Assembly (NCBI GenBank): GCA_016872285.1
Contig: VGZZ01000005.1
Span: 1 to 64,000, forward strand
Direction of reading: 5' to 3'
DNA: 64,000 nt
From: SAR202 cluster bacterium
Lineage (GTDB): Bacteria > Chloroflexota > Dehalococcoidia > Lucifugimonadales > GCA-2712585
Both the position numbers and the translations under genes were made by a program. Shown here piece by piece: positions 27,312 through 36,008 of the stretch. The notes beneath the pieces were generated by a model. The model worked only from the letters and a program-made list of their open reading frames with translations. It ran no database searches and was not told the origin of the DNA. Within the stretch, counting starts at the first letter, position 1, and every line of letters starts with the position of its first letter.

Positions 27312-28508
27312 ATGAGAAGGCTCATAACTCTAGTCTTCTTCTTGTTGCTGGCCTTGGTCTTAGCCCTGGCCACCGGATACAGGCCCTTATACCTCGTCCT
27401 TTACACCCTGGTTTCCATATCAGCCCTGGCCTACCTCTGGGCGTGGATACAGACTCGCGGCCTTGAAGCCGCCGTCGAAAACCTCACCTCCAGGCCCCAC
27501 GTAGGTCAGCCTATCCTCCTCAAAGTAACCCTCCGCGACAGATGGGGACTCCCTCGAATCGCCCTGCGGGTGCAGCCGGACAACGTATCCCTTGAAACTC
27601 AGAACTCGGTTAACCTGCGACCAAGAGGCTCCTTCGAATTCAGCGTCAACGCCAGAAGCCATCATCGCGGCTACAATCCTATCGGCCGCGTCACTGTCAC
27701 CGCCAGCGACCCCTTAGGCATAGCCCACATCCAGCGGCGCCTCGGCTCCTCTCATGATGTCCTGGTCTATCCTGAAGTCATCCAACTGACGCCCGGCCTC
27801 TCCGTCGGCTCCGCCGCCCTGGGCCACATCGGCTATGTCACCACCCTTGCCAGCGCCAGCACCTCCGCCTCCAGGGTCCGCGAGTACCACCCGGGCGACA
27901 GCCTGAGCCATATCCACTGGCCCACCACGGCGCGTCGCAACAGCCTCATGACCAAGGAGTTTGACAGCGGCGGCCACAGCGAAGTCTGGATCTTTGTGGA
28001 CCTCCAGGGGTCAAACCAGGCGGGGACCGCCCCGGAGAACACCGAGGAGTATTCCATCACCATCGCTGCCTCCATAGCCTACAGCCTCATTGACCAGGGC
28101 CAGTTAGTGGGACTGGCTTACCAGGGCGCCGTCTTCCAGCGCATAGCTCCCAAACGCACCGCCGAGCATCTATGGGACGTCCTGACCGCCCTCGCTGTCG
28201 CCAGGGCCCAGGGCAGCGCGCCCATCGCGGCCCTGGTAGAAAACAGCGTCCCCTTCCTCGCTCCGGGCAGCGTCGTCTTAGCCGTGGCGTCAGGCTCCGC
28301 CGCCCCCCTGGTCGCCCTGGGACATCGAATGGAGCGCACCGGCGCGTCGCTGGTGCCCGTCATGCTGGACCCCTCCAGCTTCGCTCAAGGCAAACAAAAC
28401 GGCGCTAAAGCCCCCTCCTCCAACGGCTCCGTCCCCGTCTTCAACATCCGGCAGGGCGACAATCTCGGTCCTTCTCTTTCTTCAGTCATGGACCGTCTTA
28501 TTTACTAG
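27312..28508 (+). CDS. DUF58 domain protein
   Basis: 398 residues. Two membrane helices near the N-terminus (about 5-22 and 28-46), a beta-rich middle, then the DUF58 signature REYHPGDSLSHIHWPTTAR and a VWA-like region (VWIFVDLQ). Membrane-bound partner of the MoxR ATPase, 25 bp downstream of it. Biological target unknown. Confidence 0.92.
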   Translation: MRRLITLVFFLLLALVLALATGYRPLYLVLYTLVSISALAYLWAWIQTRGLEAAVENLTSRPHVGQPILLKVTLRDRWGLPRIALRVQPDNVSLETQNSVNLRPRGSFEFSVNARSHHRGYNPIGRVTVTASDPLGIAHIQRRLGSSHDVLVYPEVIQLTPGLSVGSAALGHIGYVTTLASASTSASRVREYHPGDSLSHIHWPTTARRNSLMTKEFDSGGHSEVWIFVDLQGSNQAGTAPENTEEYSITIAASIAYSLIDQGQLVGLAYQGAVFQRIAPKRTAEHLWDVLTALAVARAQGSAPIAALVENSVPFLAPGSVVLAVASGSAAPLVALGHRMERTGASLVPVMLDPSSFAQGKQNGAKAPSSNGSVPVFNIRQGDNLGPSLSSVMDRLIY

Positions 28509-28523
28509 CGCGGGGAATAAGCA

Positions 28524-30986
28524 ATGGCCAGACAAAACCGTGCCGCTAAAAGCGGAGTGAAGAAAACCCCTCCCATCAGCTTGGTATCCACCATCTTGCA
28601 GACCTTGCTCAGCCTTGTCCTTATAGGCCTCCCTATGTACGTAGCCTTCTATCCGCTTCAGGAGGCCAAATGGGTTGCCGGCCTGCCGCCTCTGATTATC
28701 CCCATAGCCATATCTCTTACCTTCAGCCTCCTCCTCGCCTATCGAGGGGTTTCCTGGCGCTTTGCCCATCCCGCGGCCACCCTTTTATCGGGCGGTCTGG
28801 CCCTTGGCCTCGGCCTGCCAGCCCTAAGCGGCGGTGTGGATATGGGAATGGGGATGTTCCTCATATTCGTAGCCGCATGGCTCTCCCACGTCGCCGTCTG
28901 GCTGTCCCTCCGCGGCCCGGCCCCCGTCCTCATGGGTATGCCAGGCCTTCTGGTTGTCCTCATCACCCTGACTTTTCTACCCTCCGACTACTTCAAGTAC
29001 GTGCCCCTCTATCTCTTGTCCCTGGCCCCGGCCCTGGCCCACTTCCACGTGCGAAGATGGGTCACCCAGACCGGCGTCCTGGCCCGTGGCGCTCCCCTCC
29101 TAGCCGCCCTGGCCCTCGTCGGCGTCGCCGTGGGGTTCACCTGGTCGGCCCCTTCCCCGGAAGACCCCATTCGCCCTAACGCCACCAAAAAGTTCGAAGA
29201 CCAGTTCTACGGCTTCTGGGAAAACACCGCCAGCGTCTTTGACAAACTGCCTAATCGACGCCAGTGGCCCCAGTTCAACCTCCACCCAGACCTGCCCTTC
29301 AACTCTGTCACCGACCAGAGCGATGACATCATGATGCTGGTCAAATCGGACGACGCCTACAAATGGCGCTATCGTGTCTATGAGACCTACACCGGCGAAG
29401 GCTGGACCAGGGAGGAGGTGGCGGCCACAGACGCTACCACCGGCGTCGACTTAAAAGATGAGCTCCAGGGACTGTCGGATCGTAAAGAGGTAGAAATCCG
29501 TGTGCGGCTCCTCTCCACCAACACCCACATGGCTACCGTCGGCGTGCCTGTTGGAGCTGAGGGCACCGTCCTGGCTGAGGCGTCCCCGGACAGAAGTTTT
29601 GTTTTTAACCTCTCCGGCAGCCAGTCCACCTTCCTCCCCCCGGACCTGAGGACTTTTCGCAACGATCTCGCAAACAGGCGCGGCTCCGGCCGCACCTCCG
29701 CCGCCATAGAGCGTGCCGTCTCCGCCGTTGGCCTTGAGATCACGTCAGGCCTCTCTTCCTCCTCCAATCCCACATCTGTTACTGTGCAGCGCGCCCAGGA
29801 AGAGGTTGTCCCTTCCCTGGCCCTTCTCTTCTCCAGGCGCCAAGCCCCTCCCAGAAGCTACCTCACCCGGGGCTCCATATCCGTAGCCACCCCTGGAGAC
29901 CTCCGGCAAGCCTCCCGCAGCTACCCTGAGTGGGTGACAGACCGCTATCTGCAGCTTCCCACCGCCTATCCCCAGACTGTGCGGTCTCTAGCGACTACCC
30001 TGGCCGCCGGCCAGACGAATCCCTACGACATTGCCCTCAGCATCCAGGAGTTCCTCCACAATATACCCTACAGCCTGAACGTGGAAGCGCCGCCCAAGGG
30101 CAGGGATGCCGTCGAGTGGTTCCTCACCGAAAAGCATGTCGGCTTCTGCATGTATTACGCCTCCGCCATGACCACCATGCTCCGTTCCCTCGGCATCCCC
30201 GCTCGATTGGTCGTAGGCTTCGCCCCCGGCGATCTCGACCCTGACCGCGACGCCTACGTAGTCCGCGCCAAGCACTACCACGCCTGGCCGGAAGTCTACT
30301 TCCCAGAATACGGCTGGGTCGAATTCGAGCCTACTCCGCCCGGCGTTCAGAGCGGCCTTCAGGAGCTTGGCCTTGGCGACTTCGGTGTCGCCACTACTCC
30401 ACCCCCGCAAGTCCTGGAGGACGAATGCTTCCTCGCCGGTATAGACTGCGGTTTCGTGGACGACCCCTCACTCAACAACGGCAGCGATATTGAGTTGGAT
30501 AACATTGTTCCAAACAACCCAGTAGTAACGGATACCGAAGGCGGCGGAGGCTCCTTGCCTACACGGCCCTTCATGCTCGCCATTTTTTCCCTTGGCGCGC
30601 TGGCGGCTATCATCTTCGCCATTAACATGTACATGCGCCATCTAAGATTAAGGAACGGCGCCCCCGCCCTCAACTACATGCTCCTTGGACTCCTGGGAAG
30701 GCTGGCGGGAGTACCTCGCAGGCTCCAGCACACCCCCTCCGAATACGGGCTTATCATGGCCCGCGCCCTCCCTGCTTACGCGGGTTCCATAGAACGCGTG
30801 GTGAAGTCCTATGAATTGGTGCTTTTCAGCCGCGCCAAAACCCTGGACTCCGAGCAGGCGCTATCCCTCCAGCGCTCCTGGCGCACCCTTAGGTGGGGCC
30901 TTCTGGGCCTCATCCTGCGACGCCGCATCCTGCGATGGTTCCCCCCCTGGCGGCAGGCCGCCCGTCCGGCCCCCTCCCCCGCCTAG
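28524..30986 (+). CDS. TgpA-like transglutaminase-core membrane protein
   Basis: 820 residues. About six membrane segments (20-210), an extracytoplasmic domain, a transglutaminase core with C542 in KHVGFCMYYASAM and H586 in AKHYHAWPEVYFPEYGW, another membrane helix at about 680-705 and a cytoplasmic DUF4129-like tail. Predicted cysteine peptidase or transglutaminase acting on envelope proteins. EFEPTP stands where many relatives have an FDPTP-type sequence. Last gene of the MoxR operon. Confidence 0.93.
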   Translation: MARQNRAAKSGVKKTPPISLVSTILQTLLSLVLIGLPMYVAFYPLQEAKWVAGLPPLIIPIAISLTFSLLLAYRGVSWRFAHPAATLLSGGLALGLGLPALSGGVDMGMGMFLIFVAAWLSHVAVWLSLRGPAPVLMGMPGLLVVLITLTFLPSDYFKYVPLYLLSLAPALAHFHVRRWVTQTGVLARGAPLLAALALVGVAVGFTWSAPSPEDPIRPNATKKFEDQFYGFWENTASVFDKLPNRRQWPQFNLHPDLPFNSVTDQSDDIMMLVKSDDAYKWRYRVYETYTGEGWTREEVAATDATTGVDLKDELQGLSDRKEVEIRVRLLSTNTHMATVGVPVGAEGTVLAEASPDRSFVFNLSGSQSTFLPPDLRTFRNDLANRRGSGRTSAAIERAVSAVGLEITSGLSSSSNPTSVTVQRAQEEVVPSLALLFSRRQAPPRSYLTRGSISVATPGDLRQASRSYPEWVTDRYLQLPTAYPQTVRSLATTLAAGQTNPYDIALSIQEFLHNIPYSLNVEAPPKGRDAVEWFLTEKHVGFCMYYASAMTTMLRSLGIPARLVVGFAPGDLDPDRDAYVVRAKHYHAWPEVYFPEYGWVEFEPTPPGVQSGLQELGLGDFGVATTPPPQVLEDECFLAGIDCGFVDDPSLNNGSDIELDNIVPNNPVVTDTEGGGGSLPTRPFMLAIFSLGALAAIIFAINMYMRHLRLRNGAPALNYMLLGLLGRLAGVPRRLQHTPSEYGLIMARALPAYAGSIERVVKSYELVLFSRAKTLDSEQALSLQRSWRTLRWGLLGLILRRRILRWFPPWRQAARPAPSPA

Positions 30987-31035
30987 CTCAGCAAGCCGCC
31001 TTATTTGCTGAGGCTTCCCCTGATTCCCTTCCTAT

Positions 31036-31093
31036 CCTCTCCCCTGCTACGCGGGGGAGAGTTAGAGAGGGGGCAGGGGACGGGTAGAGAGGG
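31036..31093. repeat. Dispersed palindromic repeat, family R1
   Basis: CTCTCCCC/GGGGAGAG hairpin followed by AGTTAGAGAGGGGGCAGGGG. It lies just after the TgpA-like gene and could end its message, although there is no T run. Confidence 0.7.
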
Positions 31094-31137
31094 AAGGTAC
31101 CGCTTAACTCTTACTCACCTTATACACATAGAGGGCT

Positions 31138-31165
31138 TTGTTACCGCCCCCCTACTTGCTATACT
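31138..31165 (+). promoter_or_regulatory. Promoter of the Cys-rich mini-ORF
   Basis: TTGTTA (31138-31143), 16 bp spacer, TATACT (31160-31165). Predicted transcription start near 31172, 10 nt before the GGAGG site. Confidence 0.6.
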
Positions 31166-31192
31166 TGGCCTCTAAAATTTCGGAGGTGCCAT

Positions 31193-31252
31193 ATGTGCCA
31201 GAGCTGCGGCTGCACAACTGCCGAACCCAAGAAAAAAACCCAAGCCCGGTAA
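31193..31252 (+). CDS. 19-residue Cys-rich peptide (possible leader peptide)
   Basis: ATG-TGC-CAG-AGC-TGC-GGC-TGC opens a 19-codon frame, MCQSCGCTTAEPKKKTQAR, ending in TAA. It has a perfect GGAGG (31182-31186) 6 nt before the ATG, its own promoter, and a terminator 17 nt after the stop. Three Cys among the first seven residues suggest either metal binding (MCxxCGC-type tails occur in some metalloproteins) or cysteine codons sensed in an attenuator. The next gene is an LLM monooxygenase. Confidence 0.55.
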   Translation: MCQSCGCTTAEPKKKTQAR

Positions 31253-31268
31253 GTAGTTCCCGTCTCCA

Positions 31269-31303
31269 GGGGCTAGGGCCTCCACGCTCTAGCCCCCTTC
31301 TTC
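31269..31303 (+). terminator. Intrinsic terminator/attenuator before the LLM monooxygenase gene
   Basis: GGGGCTAGGGC pairs with GCTCTAGCCCC (11 bp, one G-T) around CTCCAC, followed by CTTCTTCT. It ends 7 bp before the ATG of the LLM gene. CCTCC at 31279-31283 is complementary to the upstream GGAGG. Confidence 0.7.
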
Positions 31304-31310
31304 TACCCAC

Positions 31311-32246
31311 ATGTCTAAACCAAAAGTCCGCATCGGCTTCGCTCCCGGCCAGTTCCCTGACAGCCCCCAGGGCCACGACACCGTGCGACAGCTGGCGCAT
31401 CTAGGCGACGAGGTCGGCTACGACTCCGTCTGGTTCAGCGACCGCGTCGTCGGTGGCCGCTTCCCTCTGGAACCCATCGTCGCCCTCTCTATGACCGCCG
31501 CCTACTCCCCAAAGCTCAAATTCGGCGCCAGCGTCCTCGCCCTCCCCCTCCGAAATCCCGTCCTCCTGGCCAAGGAGCTGGCCACCCTGGACTACCTATC
31601 CAAAGGCCGCCTCCTCCCCGCCGTCGGTCTCGGCCAGGACGACCCCGCCGAGTATCAGGCCTGCGGCGTGTCCAAAGAAGGTCGCGCCGAACGCACTGAC
31701 GAAGCCATCACAGTCATGCGCCGACTCTGGCAAGAGGACTCGGTCACCCACCACGGCCGCTTCTTCTCCTTCGATGACGTTTCTATCGTTCCAAAGCCCT
31801 TCCAAAAACCGGCGCCGCCCATCTGGATTGGCGGGCGCAGCAAGGCCGCCCAAAAACGCACGGGCCGCCTCGGCGACGGCTGGCTGGTCTCCCAGGCCAC
31901 GCCTCAGGAAATCGAGCAGGGCTGCCGCGTCATCTTTGCCGCCGCCGGCGAGCATGGCCGCGCCGTTGACGAAGGTCACATTGGCACTATGCTGGGCTTC
32001 TGCATCGCCGCCGACGACGCCCAGGCCGCGCTCATCGCCCAGCCCTACCTGGGCCGCCCCCGTGACGATATGCCCTTCCAACACTACACCGCCCTGGGCC
32101 CGCCCCGCCAAATCTCCTCCCTCATCAACGACTACATCGCCGCCGGCGCCACCAAGTTTGTTGCCAGACCTCTCTGCCCCGCCGACCAGGCTATGTCCCA
32201 ACTGAGGCTCTTCGGCCAGGAAATCCTCCCGCTTTTTCATAGGTAG
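31311..32246 (+). CDS. LLM-class flavin/F420-dependent oxidoreductase
   Basis: 311-residue luciferase-like protein: IGFAPGQFPDSP at strand 1, DSVWFSDRV, GRLLPAVGLGQDDPAEY, and PPIWIGGRSKAAQKR typical of the class. Family members include alkanesulfonate monooxygenase SsuD and F420-dependent reductases; the substrate here is not determinable. No ribosome site is visible before the ATG, and a terminator sits immediately upstream, so expression probably depends on read-through or on a leaderless start. Confidence 0.88.
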   Translation: MSKPKVRIGFAPGQFPDSPQGHDTVRQLAHLGDEVGYDSVWFSDRVVGGRFPLEPIVALSMTAAYSPKLKFGASVLALPLRNPVLLAKELATLDYLSKGRLLPAVGLGQDDPAEYQACGVSKEGRAERTDEAITVMRRLWQEDSVTHHGRFFSFDDVSIVPKPFQKPAPPIWIGGRSKAAQKRTGRLGDGWLVSQATPQEIEQGCRVIFAAAGEHGRAVDEGHIGTMLGFCIAADDAQAALIAQPYLGRPRDDMPFQHYTALGPPRQISSLINDYIAAGATKFVARPLCPADQAMSQLRLFGQEILPLFHR

Positions 32247-32371
32247 AGTCCAGACAAACCCGCCTTGAGTTAAAACCTTACCCTTCAGTGCGCGCGTGAC
32301 ACACATCAAGAGAAGTGTGAAGCCTCCCTTCTTCTGTACCATCTTCTTTTATATGCGCTTGTGTTTATCAG

Positions 32372-32660
32372 CCTGGCTTGTGAAAAACATAGACCTCTTG
32401 AACAGATAGGGTTTGGATGGTCTCCGCCTGGTTCTCCCTCTTCGGCCTGGAAGAACTCCGCTGCCTTTAAGCATATATCGCGGAGTCCGATACAATCGGA
32501 CCGTCCTGAGTCCGCCTCAGGCGGACCGAAGGAGGGGGTTGTGGTATTTCTTTTTTCTTTCCCTCTTCTCCCGTAGTCGGGAGAAGAGGGCTGCAAGCTC
32601 GCCGTGGCGAGACAAAGGGTGATGAGGTTCCCCCGATTGAGAACAAGGTCAGCTTTCTAC
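32372..32660. repeat. Dispersed composite repeat, family R3
   Basis: Contains GTCCGCC-TCA-GGCGGAC, then CCGAAGGAGGGGGTTGTGG, a pyrimidine tract, the hairpin CTTCTCCCGTAGTCGGGAGAAG and a tail with AAAGGGTGATGAGG. The same order recurs at 52195-52405. The rest of the gap 32247-32719 shows no gene. Confidence 0.75.
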
Positions 32661-32719
32661 GCAAAACCACTCGAGACAACTCCAACCTCCGCCGCTCTTA
32701 ACTTAAGCCTCATATCCTC

Positions 32720-32747
32720 TTGACACTCCAATTTAGTATGTGATAAT
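32720..32747 (+). promoter_or_regulatory. Strong promoter of the alternative complex III operon
   Basis: Consensus TTGACA (32720-32725), 16 bp spacer, GATAAT (32742-32747). The expected transcript starts near 32754, and AGGTGA at 32790-32795 serves the first ATG at 32806. This is the best -35 match seen in the window. Confidence 0.75.
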
Positions 32748-32805
32748 TTTCACCTGCACGTTCGGCGGATTCCTCAGACACTCCTGAACAGGTGACCTCT
32801 AACCA

Positions 32806-33105
32806 ATGATGCCGGACCCCTCTGCCATCAGCCAGTTCACCTGGCAAGAGATAGGCAAACTCCTCCATAATCTTTGGTATTTCTTTGCTCTGATTTTCGT
32901 CACCGCCTTGTTCCTGGTCACCTCCCTCGCCATAATTCCCTCCCTGGTCGCCTCCGGCCACCTGCCCCGCACCGCCAGCCTCTTCAGGTTCTCCATGGTT
33001 CTTACCGGCCTGGCCCTCCTCGGCTTAGCCATAACCTTGATGATCTACAGCGCGGAACTGGCTCGCGTAATCATGGAATCCTTCTACGACAGGTACTGGA
33101 TCTAA
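32806..33105 (+). CDS. Small membrane protein at the head of the complex III operon
   Basis: 99 residues with two clear membrane helices (about 25-48 and 62-82) and charged ends. Not recognised by sequence. Its TAA overlaps the ATG of the pentahaem cytochrome gene (TAATG), so it is translationally coupled to it. It may be an accessory subunit comparable to the small ActG/ActH-type subunits of other alternative complexes III, but this is inference from position only. Confidence 0.75.
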   Translation: MMPDPSAISQFTWQEIGKLLHNLWYFFALIFVTALFLVTSLAIIPSLVASGHLPRTASLFRFSMVLTGLALLGLAITLMIYSAELARVIMESFYDRYWI

Positions 33106-33725
33106 TGGGCGCCCTCATACCGCCCTTCATCCCTAAAAAACTCTTTTATTTGTCCCTGGCGTTAGGCGGCCTCCTTTCCATTGCTATCTCTGTCCTCGTC
33201 GGCGTCTTCGTTATAAAAGCCTGGTGGGGCACGCCTTTTGAAGTCTTCGGCTGGGCTGGCCCTCCCGAGCAGCCCATAGCCTTCCCCCACACCACCCACG
33301 TTAAAATCGACGGCATCAACTGCGCCTTCTGCCATCGCGGCGTTCTCAGCGGCGACGCCGCCACCCTCCCCGCCGTGGAGCAGTGCCTCTTCTGCCATCA
33401 GACCATCCAGGGCCAGAACGCCCCTCCCGAAATCGCGAAACTCATTAACTATTTCAATGAAGGCCAGCCCATCAACTGGGAGAAAGTCCACCGCCTTCCC
33501 GACCACGTCCAGTTCGCCCACGAACCCCACGTCCGCTTCCTCACTGAGACCCGCGGCCTTAACATAGAAGCCGCCTGCTCCACCTGCCACGGCAATGTCC
33601 GCGACATGGTGGAAGTGGAACAGGTCCGCCGCCTCAAGATGGGCGACTGCGTGGACTGCCATAGAAACAACCTGGACGCCACCGAGAACAAGGACATCAC
33701 AGACTGCACGGCCTGTCACTATTAA
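33105..33725 (+). CDS. actA: Alternative complex III pentahaem cytochrome c subunit ActA
   Basis: 206 residues. One N-terminal membrane anchor (about 13-40) and five CxxCH haem sites at 73-77, 94-98, 158-162, 182-186 and 201-205. The fold is of the class III/NapC-like multihaem type used by ActA to pass quinol-derived electrons outward. ATG chosen at 33105 because it overlaps the preceding stop and begins right before the anchor. Followed after 4 bp by the ActB1 gene. Confidence 0.93.
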   Translation: MGALIPPFIPKKLFYLSLALGGLLSIAISVLVGVFVIKAWWGTPFEVFGWAGPPEQPIAFPHTTHVKIDGINCAFCHRGVLSGDAATLPAVEQCLFCHQTIQGQNAPPEIAKLINYFNEGQPINWEKVHRLPDHVQFAHEPHVRFLTETRGLNIEAACSTCHGNVRDMVEVEQVRRLKMGDCVDCHRNNLDATENKDITDCTACHY

Positions 33726-33729
33726 AGCT

Positions 33730-36006
33730 ATGAAAGTATCTCGAAGAGATTTCTTGAAACTCGCTGGCCTCTCCACCGTCGGAGCCGTGGCCTGCAACAT
33801 ATTCCCTGACCGGGAGTTCCAAGAACAGAGTCCCCTGCGGATTCCCGAGGACATGGTCACTGGCGTGGATAACTGGTACGCCACCACCGCCCGGGGCGGC
33901 ATCGAGACCGAAGGCCTGGTGATACGCGTTATGGAAGGCCGCGCCAAAAAGGTGGAAGGCAACCCTCTCTTCCCCACCAACCAGGGCGCCCACAGTATGC
34001 GTTCCGAAGCCCTCCTCCAGGAGCTTTACCACCCTGACCGCATCCCCTCGCCTATGCGGCGTGTCGGCGCCCGAGGCTCCGGCCAGTGGGAGCCGATAAC
34101 CTGGGACGACGCCCTAAACACCCTCCGAGACCGCCTCAGCGGCGTCTCAAATCGTAATCAGATGCTCATGGTCACCAACTCCATGCGCGGCAGCATGGCT
34201 AACCTGGCCCAGTCCTTCGCTCAGGCCTACGGCGGCCGCTCCGCCGCCCTGGACCTCATGCACGAGACCGTGGCCGCCCAGGTCGTCCGCGACCTTTTCG
34301 GCCAGGACCGGATGCCCGTTTTCGATATCAGGAACTCGGAATACGTCCTCTCCTTTGGCGCAGACTTCCTTGCCACCTGGGGCTCGCCCATCCAGTTCTC
34401 CAAGGGCTACGGCCACTTCCGACAGGGCGAAGGCCGCTCCCGCGGTACCCTTGTCCACGTCGACCCCCGCTTCTCCCTCACCGCCGCCAACGCCGACCAG
34501 TGGGTCCCCATCCGGCCCGGTCATGAAGGCAGGCTCGCCCTCAGCATCGCCCACGTCATCATCTCGGAGGGCCTCGGCAGCGCCGCCGCCGTCAACGCCA
34601 TGACCGGCGGCAACCGCAACGTCCTGGAGGCCTACGCCCCGGAACGTATCTCCCACGAACTGAACATTCCTCTCATCCACGGCAAGTCCCCCGTGGACAT
34701 GATTAAAGAAATCGCCCACGACCTCGCCAGCCACGGCCCTCGAAGCATCGCCATCGGCGGCGGCTCCGCCGGCGCTCACACCAACGGCTATTTCAACCTC
34801 GCCGCCATTTACGCCCTCAACTTCCTCGTCGGCAGCGTAGGTCAGCAGGGCGGCGTTATCCTCAACCCTCCCGCGCCGACCCCTGAGTTCGGCGCATTCC
34901 TAAATCCCACCACGGTTCGGGACTGGCAGGGCATCCGAAACGACATCGCCGGCGGCGCCGTCAGGCTGGTCATGGTCCGCGGCGCTGACCCCGTCCACAG
35001 CCTCGCCGCCCTCGACTTCGCCGGCGCCATCAACCGCGACGATGTCTTCGTCGTCTCCTTTGCCACCGTCCCCAACGACACCTCCCACATGGCCGACCTT
35101 ATCCTCCCCGAGCGCGCCGCCCTGGAGGACTGGGGCAGCGACGTTCCCAACATCGGCCCTGGTTTCCAGGTCGTCGGCATTCAGCAGCCCGTGGTCAACC
35201 CCCTGCCCGAGTACGACCCCATGGGCTTCGGCGATGTTCTCCTCCGTATGGCCGCCGAGTTAGGCATCGCCAACAAGGCCCCTCTGAACCATGTCACCTT
35301 CGCCGATGTCCTCAAGGACCACGCCCGTGGCCTTCAAGCGCTGAATCGCGGCTCCGTCCGCAACGCCAGCTTCGACGCCTTCTGGAACCGCCTCCTCCAG
35401 CAAGGCGGATGGTGGGATGAAGGCTCTCGTGGCGCAGCCCCTCCCGCCGCTCCCAGACTCGCCGATATCGTCGCCATGGCCCGCGACGCCGTTATTAGCG
35501 GCCCCACCGGCGGCAACACCTTCAACCTCCTGGCCTTCCCCCACATCTCCCTTACCGACGGCCGCGGCGCCAACCTGCCCTGGCTTCAGTCCACCCCCGA
35601 CCCCATCACCTCCGTCGCCTGGACCACCTGGGTGGAGTTGAACACCGACACCGCTGACCTCCTAGATCTGAAGGAAGGCGATTATGTGAACATAGAAGGT
35701 CCCAACGGCAGGTCCTTCACCGCCCGCGTCTATCACCATCCCGCCGCGCCCAAGGATATGATCAGCGTGCCTATGGGCCAGGGCCACCGCAACGCCGGCC
35801 AGTACGCCGCCGGTCGAGGCGCCAACGTCCTGGAAATCCTCGGCCTGCCTGTCGAAGAACGCACCGGCGCCCTTGCCTGGTCTTCCACTCGCGTGCGGCT
35901 TACACCCGCCGGGCGCAATGACAGCATTCCCAAGTTTGAAGGCATCGTGCCCGCCTTCCAGCTCAGCGAGCATGAGGCCATCGTTAAGGTGACCAACGAG
36001 GGATAA
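33730..36006 (+). CDS. actB: Alternative complex III subunit ActB1, molybdopterin-oxidoreductase-like
   Basis: 758 residues from MKVSRRDFLKLAG. A twin-arginine signal (SRRDFLK) is followed by AVAC, a possible lipobox. The body is of the molybdopterin oxidoreductase fold (ITWDDALNTLRDRL, a C-terminal molydopterin-binding-like domain), but the N-terminal Cys cluster motif for an Fe-S centre is absent, as expected for ActB, which carries no molybdenum. In many bacteria this and the next gene are fused; here they are separate, 2 bp apart. Confidence 0.9.
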   Translation: MKVSRRDFLKLAGLSTVGAVACNIFPDREFQEQSPLRIPEDMVTGVDNWYATTARGGIETEGLVIRVMEGRAKKVEGNPLFPTNQGAHSMRSEALLQELYHPDRIPSPMRRVGARGSGQWEPITWDDALNTLRDRLSGVSNRNQMLMVTNSMRGSMANLAQSFAQAYGGRSAALDLMHETVAAQVVRDLFGQDRMPVFDIRNSEYVLSFGADFLATWGSPIQFSKGYGHFRQGEGRSRGTLVHVDPRFSLTAANADQWVPIRPGHEGRLALSIAHVIISEGLGSAAAVNAMTGGNRNVLEAYAPERISHELNIPLIHGKSPVDMIKEIAHDLASHGPRSIAIGGGSAGAHTNGYFNLAAIYALNFLVGSVGQQGGVILNPPAPTPEFGAFLNPTTVRDWQGIRNDIAGGAVRLVMVRGADPVHSLAALDFAGAINRDDVFVVSFATVPNDTSHMADLILPERAALEDWGSDVPNIGPGFQVVGIQQPVVNPLPEYDPMGFGDVLLRMAAELGIANKAPLNHVTFADVLKDHARGLQALNRGSVRNASFDAFWNRLLQQGGWWDEGSRGAAPPAAPRLADIVAMARDAVISGPTGGNTFNLLAFPHISLTDGRGANLPWLQSTPDPITSVAWTTWVELNTDTADLLDLKEGDYVNIEGPNGRSFTARVYHHPAAPKDMISVPMGQGHRNAGQYAAGRGANVLEILGLPVEERTGALAWSSTRVRLTPAGRNDSIPKFEGIVPAFQLSEHEAIVKVTNEG

Positions 36007-36008
36007 AT

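Noticed and set aside
32565-32590. R3 hairpins as ordinary intrinsic terminators
   Set aside because: They lack a following T tract on either strand; the pyrimidine tract lies upstream, and they occur in more than one gene orientation.
33730-36006. Genuine molybdenum enzyme such as formate dehydrogenase or polysulfide reductase
   Set aside because: The N-terminal Cys motif is missing and the gene lies between actA and the Fe-S, NrfD and DUF3341 genes, which fits ActB of alternative complex III.
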